Origin: Corynebacterium afermentans subsp. afermentans | GTDB taxonomy: Bacteria; Actinomycetota; Actinomycetes; Mycobacteriales; Mycobacteriaceae | Reading direction: 5' to 3' | Assembly (NCBI RefSeq): GCF_030408355.1 | Contig: NZ_CP046606.1 | Coordinates: 1,302,001-1,366,000, forward strand | Length of the DNA: 64,000 nt | In this document: positions 8,846-21,192 of the stretch, piece by piece | How the letters are laid out: every line of letters starts with the position of its first letter | How positions within the stretch are numbered: position 1 is the stretch's first letter | Notes under the pieces: generated by a model | Told to the model about the DNA's origin: nothing | The model's input: the letters and a program-made list of their open reading frames with translations, nothing else | Database searches by the model: none | Made by a program: the position numbers and the translations under genes

Positions 8846-9068
8846 GGGTTCCTCCATGTGATAGTTACGAACATTTATCCAGTCCGACATGTGCCGGATC
8901 CGGGGCGCACTCCGCCGAATATCATCGGTGCAATTCGCCACGTTCGGCACAGTCTAACACTGCTTTTCTCTGCAACGGTGCTGCGGAGCGCGTTATGCAC
9001 CGCATTTCTCCACGTCACCGTGCGACGGAATTAAACTACCAGGGATTTTGCTAGGCGGTAAATACACC
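8846..9068. other. Intergenic region pyrF-mihF
   Basis: The largest gap in the window. It holds the 5' leader of mihF on the minus strand. TTAGACT around 8949-8955 and GATATT around 8917-8922 are possible -10 elements, but neither is decisive. A 6-bp inverted repeat (GCTAGG 9050-9055 and CCTAGC 9068-9073) overlaps the pyrF stop and has no T-run, so I do not call it a terminator. No small gene was seen. Confidence 0.4.
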
Positions 9069-9895
9069 CTAGCCTTTCGCCTGTTTCCCCAGGTCAGACA
9101 CACGTTTACGCAGCTCAGCGACTTCCGGCCCTGCAGCGAGGACCGAGCGGGAAACGCTGGGGAAAACGAGGTGCCCCACCTCACCCGCAATCGCTTGGGC
9201 ATCGTCCATCGTCGCTCCTTGGGCACCCACGCCCGGCATCAGCACCGGCGCGTTCAGCTGGTCCAGCACCGGCGGGTTTTGCACAGTCGCGCCGACGACC
9301 ACACCGACGTGCCCAATGTATTCAGCATCGTCGCCACGGTTGTACTCCGCGCACTCATCCACCATCCGCTGCGCGAGCATCTTCCCGTCGATAGTGCCGG
9401 TCTGCAGCGCCACCGCCTCCGGGTTGGAATTGGCGGCCATGACAAACACGCCTTTGCCGTGCTGGGCCGCCAGCTCGATCGCCGGGTCGAGCGAGCCAAC
9501 ACCAAGGTACGGCGTCAAGGTCAGCGCGTCGGCCTCCAACGGAGAACCCGGCGCTAGCCAGGCCGCCGCGTAGCCCGCCATCGTGGACCCGATGTCGCCG
9601 CGTTTCGCATCGGCGATTACCAAGGTGCCGCTCTCACGCAGTTGCGCGAGCGTGTCCTCGAGCACCGCGTATCCGGCTGAGCCGAAGCGCTCGAAAAACG
9701 CCACCTGCGGCTTGACCACCGCGGCGTGGCCGGCGAATGCCTCCACACAGGTCTCGGAGAACGCCCGCAGACCCTCGACTGTGTCTTCAAGCCCCCACTG
9801 TGCAAGCAGCGCGGCGTGAGGGTCGATGCCCACGCACAGACGGCCATACTCCCGCCCGGCCTCAACGAGGCGCTCGCCGAAGCCCTGTGCCGTCA

Positions 9896-9896
<1 letters not shown>
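9069..9896 (-). CDS. pyrF: Orotidine-5'-phosphate decarboxylase
   Basis: Last step of UMP synthesis. The 275-aa protein is of the longer actinobacterial type 2 family. It shows CVGIDPHAALL near the N-terminus, VVKPQVAFFE, the catalytic block VIADAKRGDIGST (Asp-Lys pair) and VMAANSNPEA, and ends with the phosphate-binding PGVGAQGAT and FPSVSRSVL. Its ATG shares one base with the carB stop (TAATG), so it is coupled to carB and is the distal gene of the pyr operon. Confidence 0.95.
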
Positions 9897-13267
<3,371 letters not shown>

Positions 13268-13290
13268 GTGTGTATCTCCTGGTCTTTCTC

Positions 13291-13770
13291 TTAGGCTTCG
13301 TGCTTATCGACGGTGACCTGGCCCCGCACCGACTTTCCCTCGCGGGCGGCGTTTGCCAGGTGGCGGACAAGCTTGCGGGTGTCCACGCCCCACAAGCCGG
13401 TGACACCCTGCGCCGCAAGTTCTTCGGCCAGGGTGCGCTGGGCGTTGTGGTTGGAGGCAATGCGCGCGACGTCGCGCACGATGACGGCTGCGGCGGTGAT
13501 CTCGGTGCTGCCGGACGCGCCCTCGCCGGTCCAGCCGACGTTGCCCACCTGCGGGGAGGCGAAAACAAGGATCTGGCCTTGTCGATTGGCCTCGCACAGT
13601 TCGCGCTCGTAGCCGAACATGTCGGCGGTGAAGGCGACCTCGCCGGCGATCTCATCCGAGATGTTTGCTGCGGGCGTCGCCCCGAAAATGAAGCCGGGGA
13701 AGGCGGAGCCGTCGTCAAGCACGAGCGTCGCGCGCGTGCGCTGGGGTTGCTTGGTGGTGTTGTCAGACAT
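13291..13770 (-). CDS. carA: Carbamoyl-phosphate synthase small subunit, N-terminal domain only
   Basis: Only 159 aa, whereas CarA is normally about 360-400 aa. The whole protein corresponds to the CPSase small-chain N-domain: [38 protein letters not shown], and the end block [17 protein letters not shown] followed by about 20 residues to a TAA stop. The glutamine amidotransferase domain, with its Cys-His-Glu triad, is entirely absent. Only 23 bp separate the stop from carB, and these hold the carB ribosome binding site. The usual TGYQE-type signature after the first beta strands is also altered ([13 protein letters not shown]), so the remaining domain is divergent. Frame and position (between pyrC and carB) are clean. 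It could be a genuine short subunit or a deletion. Confidence 0.8.
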   Translation of the reverse strand: MSDNTTKQPQRTRATLVLDDGSAFPGFIFGATPAANISDEIAGEVAFTADMFGYERELCEANRQGQILVFASPQVGNVGWTGEGASGSTEITAAAVIVRDVARIASNHNAQRTLAEELAAQGVTGLWGVDTRKLVRHLANAAREGKSVRGQVTVDKHEA

Positions 13771-13773
13771 GGT

Positions 13774-15057
13774 TTACGCCTTCTTCGCGTCGTAGGTTTG
13801 GGTGCCGCGCAGCCAGGTGCCAACCACGCGGGCGGAAAATTCGATGTCTTCGTACGGGGTGTTGGATGCCTTGGACGCCATCTCATCGCCGTGGGCGGTC
13901 CACGGCGACTGCGGGTCCACCAGCACCAGGTTGGCCGGCTCACCGACGTTGATCGGTCGGCCCTGGTCTTCAAGTCGCAGGATCTCAGCCGGACGCTCGC
14001 TCATGACCTTGGCCACGAAGCGCCAATCGGCCTCGCCCGACTCCACGAAGATGCGGTGGACCACGGCCAAAGAGGTCTCCAGGCCGAGCATGCCGGGCTT
14101 GGCGTGCTCGAACTCCACGCACTTGTCCTCGGAGCCGTGCGGGGCGTGGTCGGTGGCGACCACGTCAACGGTGCCGTCGAGAAGCGCTTGCTTGAGCGCT
14201 TCGGCGTCGCGGGCCTCGCGCAACGGCGGGTTCACGCGGAACAGGCCGTCGTAGGTGGCGAGCTTCTCGTCGGTGAGCATGAGGTGGTGCGGGGTGACCT
14301 CGGCGGTGACGTCGATGCCCTGGTTCTTAGCAAAGCGCAGAAGCTCCACGGTGCCCTCGGTGGAGGCGTGGCACAGATGGTAGCGGCCGCCGTAGTCGCG
14401 GGTCATGATCGCGTCACGCGCCACAATGGACTCCTCCGCCACGCGCGGCCAACCGCGCAGGCCCAGACGTGCGGCCTGCTCGCCCTCGTGGGCGACGGAG
14501 CCCTCGGTCATGCGGTGGTCCTCGGCGTGCTGCGCGAGCACCACGTCGTGCGCCTTGGCGTACTCGATGGCGCGGCGCATCAGCTGCGGGTCGTTGACGC
14601 ACTTGCCGTCGTCGGAGAACATGCGCACGCCGCTGCGGGACATCAGCCCGATCTCGGTGAGCTGCTCACCCTTCAAACCCTGGGAAATGGAGCCCACCGG
14701 GTAGACGTCGCACTTGCCGTACTCCTGGCCCTTCGTCCATACCGCCTCAGCGAGGAACGGCTGGTCGATCACTGGGGAGGTGTTGGCCATGGTGAACACG
14801 GCGGTGAACCCGCCCTTGGCCGCGGCGTCAGAGCCGGTGGCGATCGTCTCAGTGTCCTCGCGGCCCGGCTCGCGCAAGTGCACGTGCATGTCCACCAGGC
14901 CCGGCAGCAGCACGTTGCCCCCGCAGTCCACGACCTCGTCCGCGTCGTCGAAGGGGTTCTCCCCGACCGCGTCGATCACGCCGTCGGCGACGTCGATGAG
15001 AATGTTGGTCACGTCCTCGCCGTACGGGCGGACGTTGTTCAAAGCGAACGTGGTCAC
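13774..15057 (-). CDS. pyrC: Dihydroorotase
   Basis: Cyclises carbamoyl aspartate to dihydroorotate. The 427-aa amidohydrolase is of the class I type, with the zinc motif [10 protein letters not shown] near residue 56, the conserved NTSPVID segment, QHAEDH, HLCHAS and the catalytic ATDHAPH. The GTG start at 15057 overlaps the pyrB stop by 4 bp (GTGA). The stop is 3 bp before the carA start. Confidence 0.96.
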   Translation of the reverse strand: MTTFALNNVRPYGEDVTNILIDVADGVIDAVGENPFDDADEVVDCGGNVLLPGLVDMHVHLREPGREDTETIATGSDAAAKGGFTAVFTMANTSPVIDQPFLAEAVWTKGQEYGKCDVYPVGSISQGLKGEQLTEIGLMSRSGVRMFSDDGKCVNDPQLMRRAIEYAKAHDVVLAQHAEDHRMTEGSVAHEGEQAARLGLRGWPRVAEESIVARDAIMTRDYGGRYHLCHASTEGTVELLRFAKNQGIDVTAEVTPHHLMLTDEKLATYDGLFRVNPPLREARDAEALKQALLDGTVDVVATDHAPHGSEDKCVEFEHAKPGMLGLETSLAVVHRIFVESGEADWRFVAKVMSERPAEILRLEDQGRPINVGEPANLVLVDPQSPWTAHGDEMASKASNTPYEDIEFSARVVGTWLRGTQTYDAKKA

Positions 15058-16004
15058 TTGATGGCTCCTTCCTCAGCGCTGCCCCGCTCGTCAGAGCTAG
15101 CCAGCAGGGTAAACAGCACGGCCATGCGGGTGTAGACACCGTTGGAGACCTGGCCCAGCACCACGGCGTTGTCGCGGTCCGCGACGTCGAAGTTGATTTC
15201 CATGCCGCGCAACATCGGGCCCGGGTGCATGATCAGCGCCGAGTCCTTCATGCGGTTCGCGCGGTCCTTGCTCAGCCCGTACAGGGTGGCGTACTCGCGG
15301 TGCGACGGGAAGAAGCCGCCGTGCATGCGCTCAGCCTGCACGCGCAGCATCATCACCACGTCCGCCTGCTCGACCTCGGCGTCGAAGTCGTGTGAGACTC
15401 GCGCCGGCCAGTACTGCACGCCGGTGGGCAGCAGCGTCGGCGGGGCCACCAGCACAACCTCGGCACCGAGCGTGTGCAGCAGGTCCACGTTGGAGCGCGC
15501 CACGCGCGAGTGCAGGACGTCGCCAACGATGAGCACGGTCTTGCCCGCCACGTCGCCGATGTGCTGGCGCATGGTCACCGCGTCCAAAAGCGCCTGGGTG
15601 GGGTGCTGGTGCTGGCCGTCGCCAGCGTTAATGATGCTGGTTTCCGGCAGCCACTTACGCAGCAGCTGCGATGCGCCCGAAGCCGGGTGGCGCATGATGA
15701 TCGCGTCTGCGCCGACCGCCTCGAGGGTCGCGGCGGTGTCTTTGAGCGACTCGCCCTTCTTCACCGACGACGAGGACGCGGACAGGTTGATCACATCGGC
15801 GCTCATCCACTTCCCTGCCGTCTCAAAGGAGGATCTGGTGCGGGTGGAGTTTTCATAGAACAGCGTCATCACCGTGCGGCCACGCAGGGTGGGCAGCTTC
15901 TTAATCTCGCGGCCGTCCAAGGCTTCGCGGAAACGGTCCGCCTCGTCCATCAGGCCGACAATTTCCTCGCGGGACAGATCCGCGATGTCGATCAGGTGCT
16001 TCAT
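15054..16004 (-). CDS. pyrB: Aspartate carbamoyltransferase catalytic subunit
   Basis: Condenses carbamoyl phosphate with aspartate. The 316-aa protein has the carbamoyl-phosphate loop [13 protein letters not shown] near residue 50, [21 protein letters not shown] and HPGPMLRG. No regulatory subunit gene (pyrI) is present, as expected for this group. It overlaps pyrR and pyrC by 4 bp each, so the three genes are translationally coupled. Confidence 0.96.
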   Translation of the reverse strand: MKHLIDIADLSREEIVGLMDEADRFREALDGREIKKLPTLRGRTVMTLFYENSTRTRSSFETAGKWMSADVINLSASSSSVKKGESLKDTAATLEAVGADAIIMRHPASGASQLLRKWLPETSIINAGDGQHQHPTQALLDAVTMRQHIGDVAGKTVLIVGDVLHSRVARSNVDLLHTLGAEVVLVAPPTLLPTGVQYWPARVSHDFDAEVEQADVVMMLRVQAERMHGGFFPSHREYATLYGLSKDRANRMKDSALIMHPGPMLRGMEINFDVADRDNAVVLGQVSNGVYTRMAVLFTLLASSDERGSAEEGAIK

Positions 16005-16576
16005 TTCGTGCCTCCCTCTGCAGGCCTGGACAGGGTGACCCGGTCCTCGGCATCGAGCGGCGTCAGCGACACGGTGACGTCCTCGTCCTTCGAGGTGGGG
16101 ATGTTCTTGCCCACGTAGTCCGCGCGGATGGGCAGTTCTCTGTGGCCGCGGTCCACCAGCACCGCCAGTTGGATGGCTGCGGGGCGGCCGATGTCGCGCA
16201 AGGAATCCAGCGCCGCGCGGATGGTGCGGCCGGAGTACAGCACGTCGTCGACCAGGATCACCACCGCCCCGTCAATGTCCACCGGGATGTTGGTGGGCCG
16301 CAGGGCGCGGTGGGGGCGGTTGCGCAAATCATCGCGGTACAGCGTCGTGTCCAGGCTGCCCACGGGGATCGCCACCCCGGAAAATTCTTCAACGGCTACT
16401 GCAATTCGCTGTGCCAGCGGCACTCCCCCGGACGGAATTCCCAACAGCAGAACCTGTGGGCTGGTCTCATCGTCCAACGCCGTTTTCTCAATAATCTGAT
16501 GCGCGATGCGTGCAACAGTGCGGCCGACGTCTTGAGCGTTCAGCAACTCGACGGTCGACCGTTCGTTCTCACTCAT
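16001..16576 (-). CDS. pyrR: PyrR bifunctional regulator / uracil phosphoribosyltransferase
   Basis: Binds pyr mRNA in response to UMP and also has uracil phosphoribosyltransferase activity. The 191-aa protein carries the PRPP-binding motif [20 protein letters not shown] near residues 105-124, and the early [13 protein letters not shown] loop. GGAGG lies about 5 nt before the ATG. It is first in the operon and its leader contains a GC-rich hairpin, consistent with autoregulation at the RNA level. Confidence 0.94.
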   Translation of the reverse strand: MSENERSTVELLNAQDVGRTVARIAHQIIEKTALDDETSPQVLLLGIPSGGVPLAQRIAVAVEEFSGVAIPVGSLDTTLYRDDLRNRPHRALRPTNIPVDIDGAVVILVDDVLYSGRTIRAALDSLRDIGRPAAIQLAVLVDRGHRELPIRADYVGKNIPTSKDEDVTVSLTPLDAEDRVTLSRPAEGGTK

Positions 16577-16624
16577 CGAACCTCCTTCCCCGCCTCACAG
16601 TGCGGAATTTAAAGGATTTCGAAC

Positions 16625-16645
16625 CGGCCCCACTTGCCGGGGCCG
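16625..16645 (-). promoter_or_regulatory. GC hairpin in the pyrR leader
   Basis: CGGCCCC (16625-16631) pairs with GGGGCCG (16639-16645) across 7 nt. On the minus strand it lies about 50 nt before the pyrR start and about 40 nt after a possible TATACA -10 element (16683-16688). It has no T-run after it. It may be a PyrR or translational control element, although I could not match the PyrR-binding consensus. Confidence 0.35.
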
Positions 16646-16706
16646 TGTGTAGTCTTGGGACCGCGTTTCACCTTAGCACCTGCATGTATAAACCGGGAAG
16701 GATTCC

Positions 16707-18038
16707 ATGGGCATCCGCGCTGAGTACACCCTGCCTTTCGACCGCGACACCGTATGGCGCTGGCACACCCGCCCGGGCGCCGTCACCCGCCTCACCCCCG
16801 GGTTCCTGCCAATGCGGGTGCAAAGCGAAGCGGCGTCGATACGCAATGGCACCACTGTGTTCCGCCTCCCCGCGGGCCAGCAGTGGGTCGCGCGCCACTG
16901 CGCCGACGACTACATCGCGGGCGGCCAGTTCACCGACGTCGCAGCGAACCAGCCGCTGCGCGCGGCTACCGGTTGGCGCCACGTGCACCGTTTCGAGGAC
17001 GTAGGTGAGGGCACTTTGCTTATCGACGACGTCACGGCCCGCATCCCAGAAGCCCTGCTGCGTCCAGCTTGGGCCTACCGCCAGCGCCAGTTGGTGGAAG
17101 ACCTGCGCTTCATCGCCTCCCTGCCGGATACTGCCCCGAAGACGGTGGCCATGACAGGTTCCAGCGGCCTCGTCGGCACTCACCTGCGCGCGCAACTGAC
17201 CACCGCCGGGCACACCGTGATCCCGCTGGTGCGCGGCTCAGCGGGCCCGGGCGAGCGGCACTGGGACATGGACGATCCAGCACCTGACCTGCTGCGCGGC
17301 GTCGACGGGGTGATCCACCTCGCGGGCGAGACCATCATGGGCCGGTTCACCGAGGAAAAGAAGCGTAAGATCCGCGACTCGCGGGTAGAACCCACCCGCA
17401 AGCTCGCCCGCTTGGCCGCGGACTCCGGCGTGGACGTCTTCGTCGGCGCCTCCGCGGTCGGCTACTACGGCACCGACGCCGGAAGCGTACCCCGCACCGA
17501 AACTGACGGCCCCGGCGAAGGTTTTCTGGCCGAGGTCTGCAACGCCTGGGAAGAGGCAGCACGCGTCGAGGGGTTACGCAGCGTGCACATCCGCACCGGG
17601 CTGGCGCTTTCCAGCGCGGGTGGACTACTGCCGGTGCTCAAGGCCAGCGTCAACGCAGGGCTCTCCGCGCGGTTCGGGCGCGGGGATTTTTGGATGAGCT
17701 GGGTGGCGCTGGACGACCTCACCGACTTCTACGTGCGCGCGCTAATAGACGACACGGTCTCCGGGCCTGTCAACGCCACCGCCCCGGAACCTGTGACCAA
17801 CGCCGAGATCTCTTCGACCCTCGCGCATTTGCTGCGCCGGCCGGACGTGTTTTCCATCCCGACGTTCGGCCCGAAACTGCTGCTGGGCGAAGAAGGCGCG
17901 CACGAGCTCGCGCTGGCGGACCAACGTGCCCTTCCCACCGTGGCGGCCGAGCGCGGCTGGCGGCTGCGCTACCCCACCCTCGAGGCCGCCCTGCGCCACG
18001 AGTTGGGCCACGAGCAGCTGCTAGTCTCGCAGGCGTGA
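16707..18038 (+). CDS. TIGR01777-type NAD(P)-dependent epimerase with N-terminal SRPBCC domain
   Basis: A 443-aa two-domain protein. Residues 1-140 look like a START/SRPBCC ligand-binding fold (RAEYTLPFDRDTVWRWHTR onwards). From about 145 a short-chain dehydrogenase-like Rossmann fold begins (VAMTGSSGLVGTHLRAQL), with VIHLAGETI, VGASAVGYYG and the C-terminal DUF1731-type region. The substrate is unknown for the whole family. The ribosome binding site GGAAGGA precedes the ATG by 5 nt. The gene diverges from pyrR, and its stop overlaps the start of the first YbjN gene (GTGA), so the three genes 16707-18993 form an operon. Confidence 0.85.
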   Translation: MGIRAEYTLPFDRDTVWRWHTRPGAVTRLTPGFLPMRVQSEAASIRNGTTVFRLPAGQQWVARHCADDYIAGGQFTDVAANQPLRAATGWRHVHRFEDVGEGTLLIDDVTARIPEALLRPAWAYRQRQLVEDLRFIASLPDTAPKTVAMTGSSGLVGTHLRAQLTTAGHTVIPLVRGSAGPGERHWDMDDPAPDLLRGVDGVIHLAGETIMGRFTEEKKRKIRDSRVEPTRKLARLAADSGVDVFVGASAVGYYGTDAGSVPRTETDGPGEGFLAEVCNAWEEAARVEGLRSVHIRTGLALSSAGGLLPVLKASVNAGLSARFGRGDFWMSWVALDDLTDFYVRALIDDTVSGPVNATAPEPVTNAEISSTLAHLLRRPDVFSIPTFGPKLLLGEEGAHELALADQRALPTVAAERGWRLRYPTLEAALRHELGHEQLLVSQA

Positions 18039-18517
18039 CTACTGATCAAACCGAAGAGCCCGTCCAGCCGAGCGAGCACCCCGAACGCAACGTGACCGAA
18101 AAGGTCACGCCTGAGGCCGTCGCCGCGATCTTCGAGGAAGAAAACCTCGAGTACCGCATCGAAGACCAGGTGGTGCGCTCCGGCTTCATCAACGCCGCCA
18201 TCGTGGTCGCCATCGACGGAGACCACCTCGTGTTCGAAGCACTGTGGCGCGGCGAGTTCCCCCGCGAGATGGCGCCGAAAGTGCTTTACGCCTGCAACGA
18301 GCACAACCAGACGCATTTCGCGCCTACCCTGCGCTTCTTCGAGCGCGGCGAGGATCAGCTGGCCATCAGCGCCATCCGTTCGATGCGCATCGCCGAAAGC
18401 GCGTCGTTCAACCAGCTTGGCGCCTTCATCGTCAGCTCCATCGACGCCACTTTGCAGGCCTTCGACTTTTTGAAGAACACTTTCCCCACCGTTGTCACCT
18501 GGGAGGAGCCGCAGTAA
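18035..18517 (+). CDS. YbjN domain protein, first copy
   Basis: 160-aa YbjN-family protein. This fold resembles type III secretion chaperones but occurs widely in actinobacteria without a defined role. After an acidic N-terminus of about 30 residues come VTPEAVAAIFEEENLEYRI and a beta-rich middle, then FERGEDQLAISAIRSM. The GTG start overlaps the upstream stop by 4 bp. Its stop TAA shares a base with the ATG of the second YbjN gene. Confidence 0.82.
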   Translation: MTTDQTEEPVQPSEHPERNVTEKVTPEAVAAIFEEENLEYRIEDQVVRSGFINAAIVVAIDGDHLVFEALWRGEFPREMAPKVLYACNEHNQTHFAPTLRFFERGEDQLAISAIRSMRIAESASFNQLGAFIVSSIDATLQAFDFLKNTFPTVVTWEEPQ

Positions 18518-18993
18518 TGAGCAACGCAACGCTCGTGACCATCGACCGCGTGATCAAGGCCATGGCAGGCCACGACGTTGAGGTCGCCGACGACCCCTCG
18601 GGCCGCGCGGCCCACGCCAACGTCAACGGCTACAACCTTCTTTTCGTGCTGCTGGATTCCGTGCTCATCGTGCGCGCCGACTCCGTCACCGACACCCCGG
18701 CCGACACCCCGGACGCCACCTTGTACCTGGCGGCGAACCAGGTCAACAGCTCCTACCTGGATGCCCGCGCACTCGTGGTCAACCGCACCGAGAACCTCGT
18801 CGTGCGCACCGAGTCCGAGATCCAGGTCGGCGCGGGGCTTGCCGACGACCAGCTCTCCAACGCGCTCAAGGCCGCCGTCGACGGCGTGCTGGCCACCCAG
18901 GACGCGATGCGCGCCCTGGTCAGCGAAATCCAGAAGCAGGCCGAAGCCGCAGACACCGCCCCGGCAGACGGCGAAACCGACTCCGCCGGCTAG
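18517..18993 (+). CDS. YbjN domain protein, second copy
   Basis: 158-aa protein, also YbjN-like: a helical N-terminus (VTIDRVIKAMAGHDVEV), a beta-sheet core (YNLLFVLLDSVLIVRADS) and a helical C-terminus ending in an acidic tail. It follows the first copy directly (TAATG), so the two products may act as a pair. The stop TAG overlaps the ppk2 stop on the other strand within CTAG. Confidence 0.78.
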   Translation: MSNATLVTIDRVIKAMAGHDVEVADDPSGRAAHANVNGYNLLFVLLDSVLIVRADSVTDTPADTPDATLYLAANQVNSSYLDARALVVNRTENLVVRTESEIQVGAGLADDQLSNALKAAVDGVLATQDAMRALVSEIQKQAEAADTAPADGETDSAG

Positions 18994-19832
18994 GAGTTCT
19001 CCAGGCGCTCCAGCTCAACCTCGGGGTCAAAGTCGGCGGCAGGCCACTCGAGGTTGAGCGACTTTAGTGCGTCGAAAAGCAATGCCTTGACCACCGTGCG
19101 GCAGTACTTCTTGTTGTCGGACGGGATGCAGTACCACGGCGCGACCTCGGTGGACGTGCGCGTCATGGCGATCTGGTAGGCGGCCATGAACTGGCTCCAC
19201 AGCTTGCGGTCCTCGATGTCACTCGGGTTGTACTTCCAGTGCTTGTCCGCCCGCTCGATGCGCTCTTTGAGGTTCTCCGCCTGGAACTCGCGCGAGATGT
19301 GCGGCATCACCTTGATGATCTTCGTGCCGTTGGCCGCCAGCTCGTTTTCAAACTCCACGATCGCGCCGTAGCGGCGCTCAATCTCCTCCGGCGGCGCCAT
19401 TTGCTTCACGCGCTGCACCAGCACGTCCTCGTAGTGCGAGCGGTCGAATACCGCGATCTGTCCCGGCTTGGGCAGGTGCGAAGTGAAGCGCCATAAGAAG
19501 TCGTGCGCTGCCTCCTCCTCCGTCGGGCGCCCGAAGCCCTGGACGTGCACGCCCTGCAAGTCCATGGTCGCGCCGATAACGTGGCGAACAATACCGCCTT
19601 TGCCGGCCGTGTCCATGCCTTGCAGCACCAGCAGAATCGAACCGGCATTATCGTTGCCGGCGCGGCCGTTGGCGAAGAGCATCTCCTGCAGCTCGTCCAG
19701 GTCGTCGTCGTATTCGTTGAAGGCGTCGTCCACGTCCGAGACGCCTGGGGTGGCGGCCGGGTCCACGTCCGCGAGCTGAAAATCGGGGCCAACGAAGAAC
19801 TGTTTGGCTTCCTCAACGGTGAGTTTGGACAT
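18990..19832 (-). CDS. ppk2: Polyphosphate kinase 2 family protein
   Basis: Transfers phosphate between polyphosphate and a nucleotide. The 280-aa length fits a one-domain PPK2. Walker A is GMDTAGKGG at residues 72-80 and Walker B is FDRSHYED at 129-136. The segment RVKQMAPPEEIERRY and the lid region HISREFQAENLKERI follow. AAAGGA lies 7 nt before the ATG. Whether it prefers AMP, ADP or GDP cannot be read from the sequence. A long palindrome separates it from nusB. Confidence 0.9.
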   Translation of the reverse strand: MSKLTVEEAKQFFVGPDFQLADVDPAATPGVSDVDDAFNEYDDDLDELQEMLFANGRAGNDNAGSILLVLQGMDTAGKGGIVRHVIGATMDLQGVHVQGFGRPTEEEAAHDFLWRFTSHLPKPGQIAVFDRSHYEDVLVQRVKQMAPPEEIERRYGAIVEFENELAANGTKIIKVMPHISREFQAENLKERIERADKHWKYNPSDIEDRKLWSQFMAAYQIAMTRTSTEVAPWYCIPSDNKKYCRTVVKALLFDALKSLNLEWPAADFDPEVELERLENS

Positions 19833-19862
19833 GTCGGTTCCTTTCGGTGGTGTTCGTTCTAG

Positions 19863-19928
19863 AAGTCGAGTAAAGGAGGTCGAGTACGCCGCTCAATGGG
19901 CGTGAACTCGACCTCCTCTACTCGACTT
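19863..19928. repeat. Long imperfect palindrome between nusB and ppk2
   Basis: Outer arms 19863-19885 and 19906-19928 are 23 bp each with one mismatch. After a 2-nt bulge, inner arms ACGCC (19886-19890) and GGCGT (19899-19903) extend the stem to 28 bp around an 8-nt loop. Each arm contains GTCGAGT twice. It lies between the nusB stop and the ppk2 start, both on the minus strand. There is no T-run, so a simple terminator is unlikely. Confidence 0.85.
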
Positions 19929-19945
19929 TCTGCCGGGGCCCGGTA

Positions 19946-20578
19946 CTAGCCGCGGGTCCCGTCCGTCGCCGGTTCCCCGGCCTCCAAGTCCTCGGTGGAC
20001 TCGGCGATCTCGCGGTCCGTGGCTGCGTCGGTGTCCTCCGCCTGCTCCAGCCCGAGGTCCTCCGAGTGCTCATCGGTGGGGGCACTCTCATCCTCAACCG
20101 GGTAGGCGTCTTCCGCTCCCTCGCCGGCAAACGGCGAGTTGGATGCCGCACGTTGCGCGATGCCGTCGAGCACGACGTTGATGTACGGCGCTGCCTGGGC
20201 CCCGGAGTACTCGGCGGCCATCTCCACGCCCTCAGCGATGGACACGGGTGCGTCGACCTCGTCGTTGAAGAGAATCTCCCATGCGGCAACGCGAAGAACC
20301 TGTCGGTCAACGGCGGGCAGGCGGAACAGCTCCCAGTCCTCGGAGAGGTGGCGCTCGATCGCGTCGTCGAGGTCGTCCAGCTTCTCCGCGGCACCCGCGA
20401 CAATGGTTCGGGTGTAGTCCGCTACCGGCGCGACGGCGTTGAGCGGGTTCTGCGACAGCTGCGAACGGTCCTCAACGATGGCGACCGGGTCGATGTCGCG
20501 GGTTTCCGCCTCAAAAAGAATGTCTACTGCCCGGCGGCGTGCACGGTAACGCGCGCCGTGTCGTTTGTAATCGGGCAT
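19946..20578 (-). CDS. nusB: Transcription antitermination factor NusB
   Basis: RNA-binding partner of NusE (S10) in rRNA antitermination. The fold is all-helical: [19 protein letters not shown] at the N-terminus, [20 protein letters not shown] and [14 protein letters not shown] in the core. The NusB domain ends near residue 145. The remaining 65 residues are an acidic, low-complexity tail absent from short NusB proteins. The ATG shares one base with the efp stop (TAATG). Confidence 0.92.
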   Translation of the reverse strand: MPDYKRHGARYRARRRAVDILFEAETRDIDPVAIVEDRSQLSQNPLNAVAPVADYTRTIVAGAAEKLDDLDDAIERHLSEDWELFRLPAVDRQVLRVAAWEILFNDEVDAPVSIAEGVEMAAEYSGAQAAPYINVVLDGIAQRAASNSPFAGEGAEDAYPVEDESAPTDEHSEDLGLEQAEDTDAATDREIAESTEDLEAGEPATDGTRG

Positions 20579-21141
20579 TAGTTGTTCACGCGAGACAGGT
20601 ACTCGCCGGTGCGGGTGTCCACCTTGACCACGTTGCCGGTCTCCAAAAACAGCGGCACCTGGATCTCGGCACCAGTCTCGAGGGTGGCCGGCTTGGTGCC
20701 GCCGGAGGAGCGGTCGCCCTGCAGGCCCGGCTCGGTGTGGTCGATCTTCAGGTCCACAGAAATCGGCAGCTCCGCAAAGAGCGCGTCGCCCTCGTGGAAG
20801 GACACCTGCACGCGCATGTTCTCCAGCAAGAAACGGGCGGCATCGCCGAACTTCTCCGCCGGCAGCTCGAACTGCTCGAAGGTCTTGTCGTCCATGACAA
20901 CGTAGTTGGTGCCGTCGTTGTACAGGTAGGTCATGTCGCGGCGGTCCACGGTCGCGGTCTCCACCTTCACGCCCGCGTTCCAGGTCTTCTCCACGGTCTT
21001 GCCCGAAACGACATCCTTGAGCTTGGTGCGCACGAACGCCGGACCCTTACCCGGCTTCACGTGCTGGAATTCGACAATCTGCTGCAGCTTGCCGTCGTTC
21101 TTCAGCACCAGGCCGTTCTTAAAATCGGCGGTAGTTGCCAT
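20578..21141 (-). CDS. efp: Elongation factor P
   Basis: Relieves ribosome stalling at polyproline. The 187 aa form three beta-barrel domains. The tip loop reads PGKGPAF around residues 30-36, with the lysine at the modification site. The family signature near the C-terminus is [30 protein letters not shown] precedes the ATG. The gene is in the standard pepQ-efp-nusB order. Confidence 0.95.
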   Translation of the reverse strand: MATTADFKNGLVLKNDGKLQQIVEFQHVKPGKGPAFVRTKLKDVVSGKTVEKTWNAGVKVETATVDRRDMTYLYNDGTNYVVMDDKTFEQFELPAEKFGDAARFLLENMRVQVSFHEGDALFAELPISVDLKIDHTEPGLQGDRSSGGTKPATLETGAEIQVPLFLETGNVVKVDTRTGEYLSRVNN

Positions 21142-21192
21142 CTTGAGTACCTTCCTCCTGGGAGTATCGGGGCGTGTACAAACACAGCAATG

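Noticed and set aside
9050..9073. Inverted repeat GCTAGG/CCTAGC at the pyrF stop
   Set aside because: Only 6 bp, overlaps the stop codon and is not followed by a T-run on the minus strand.
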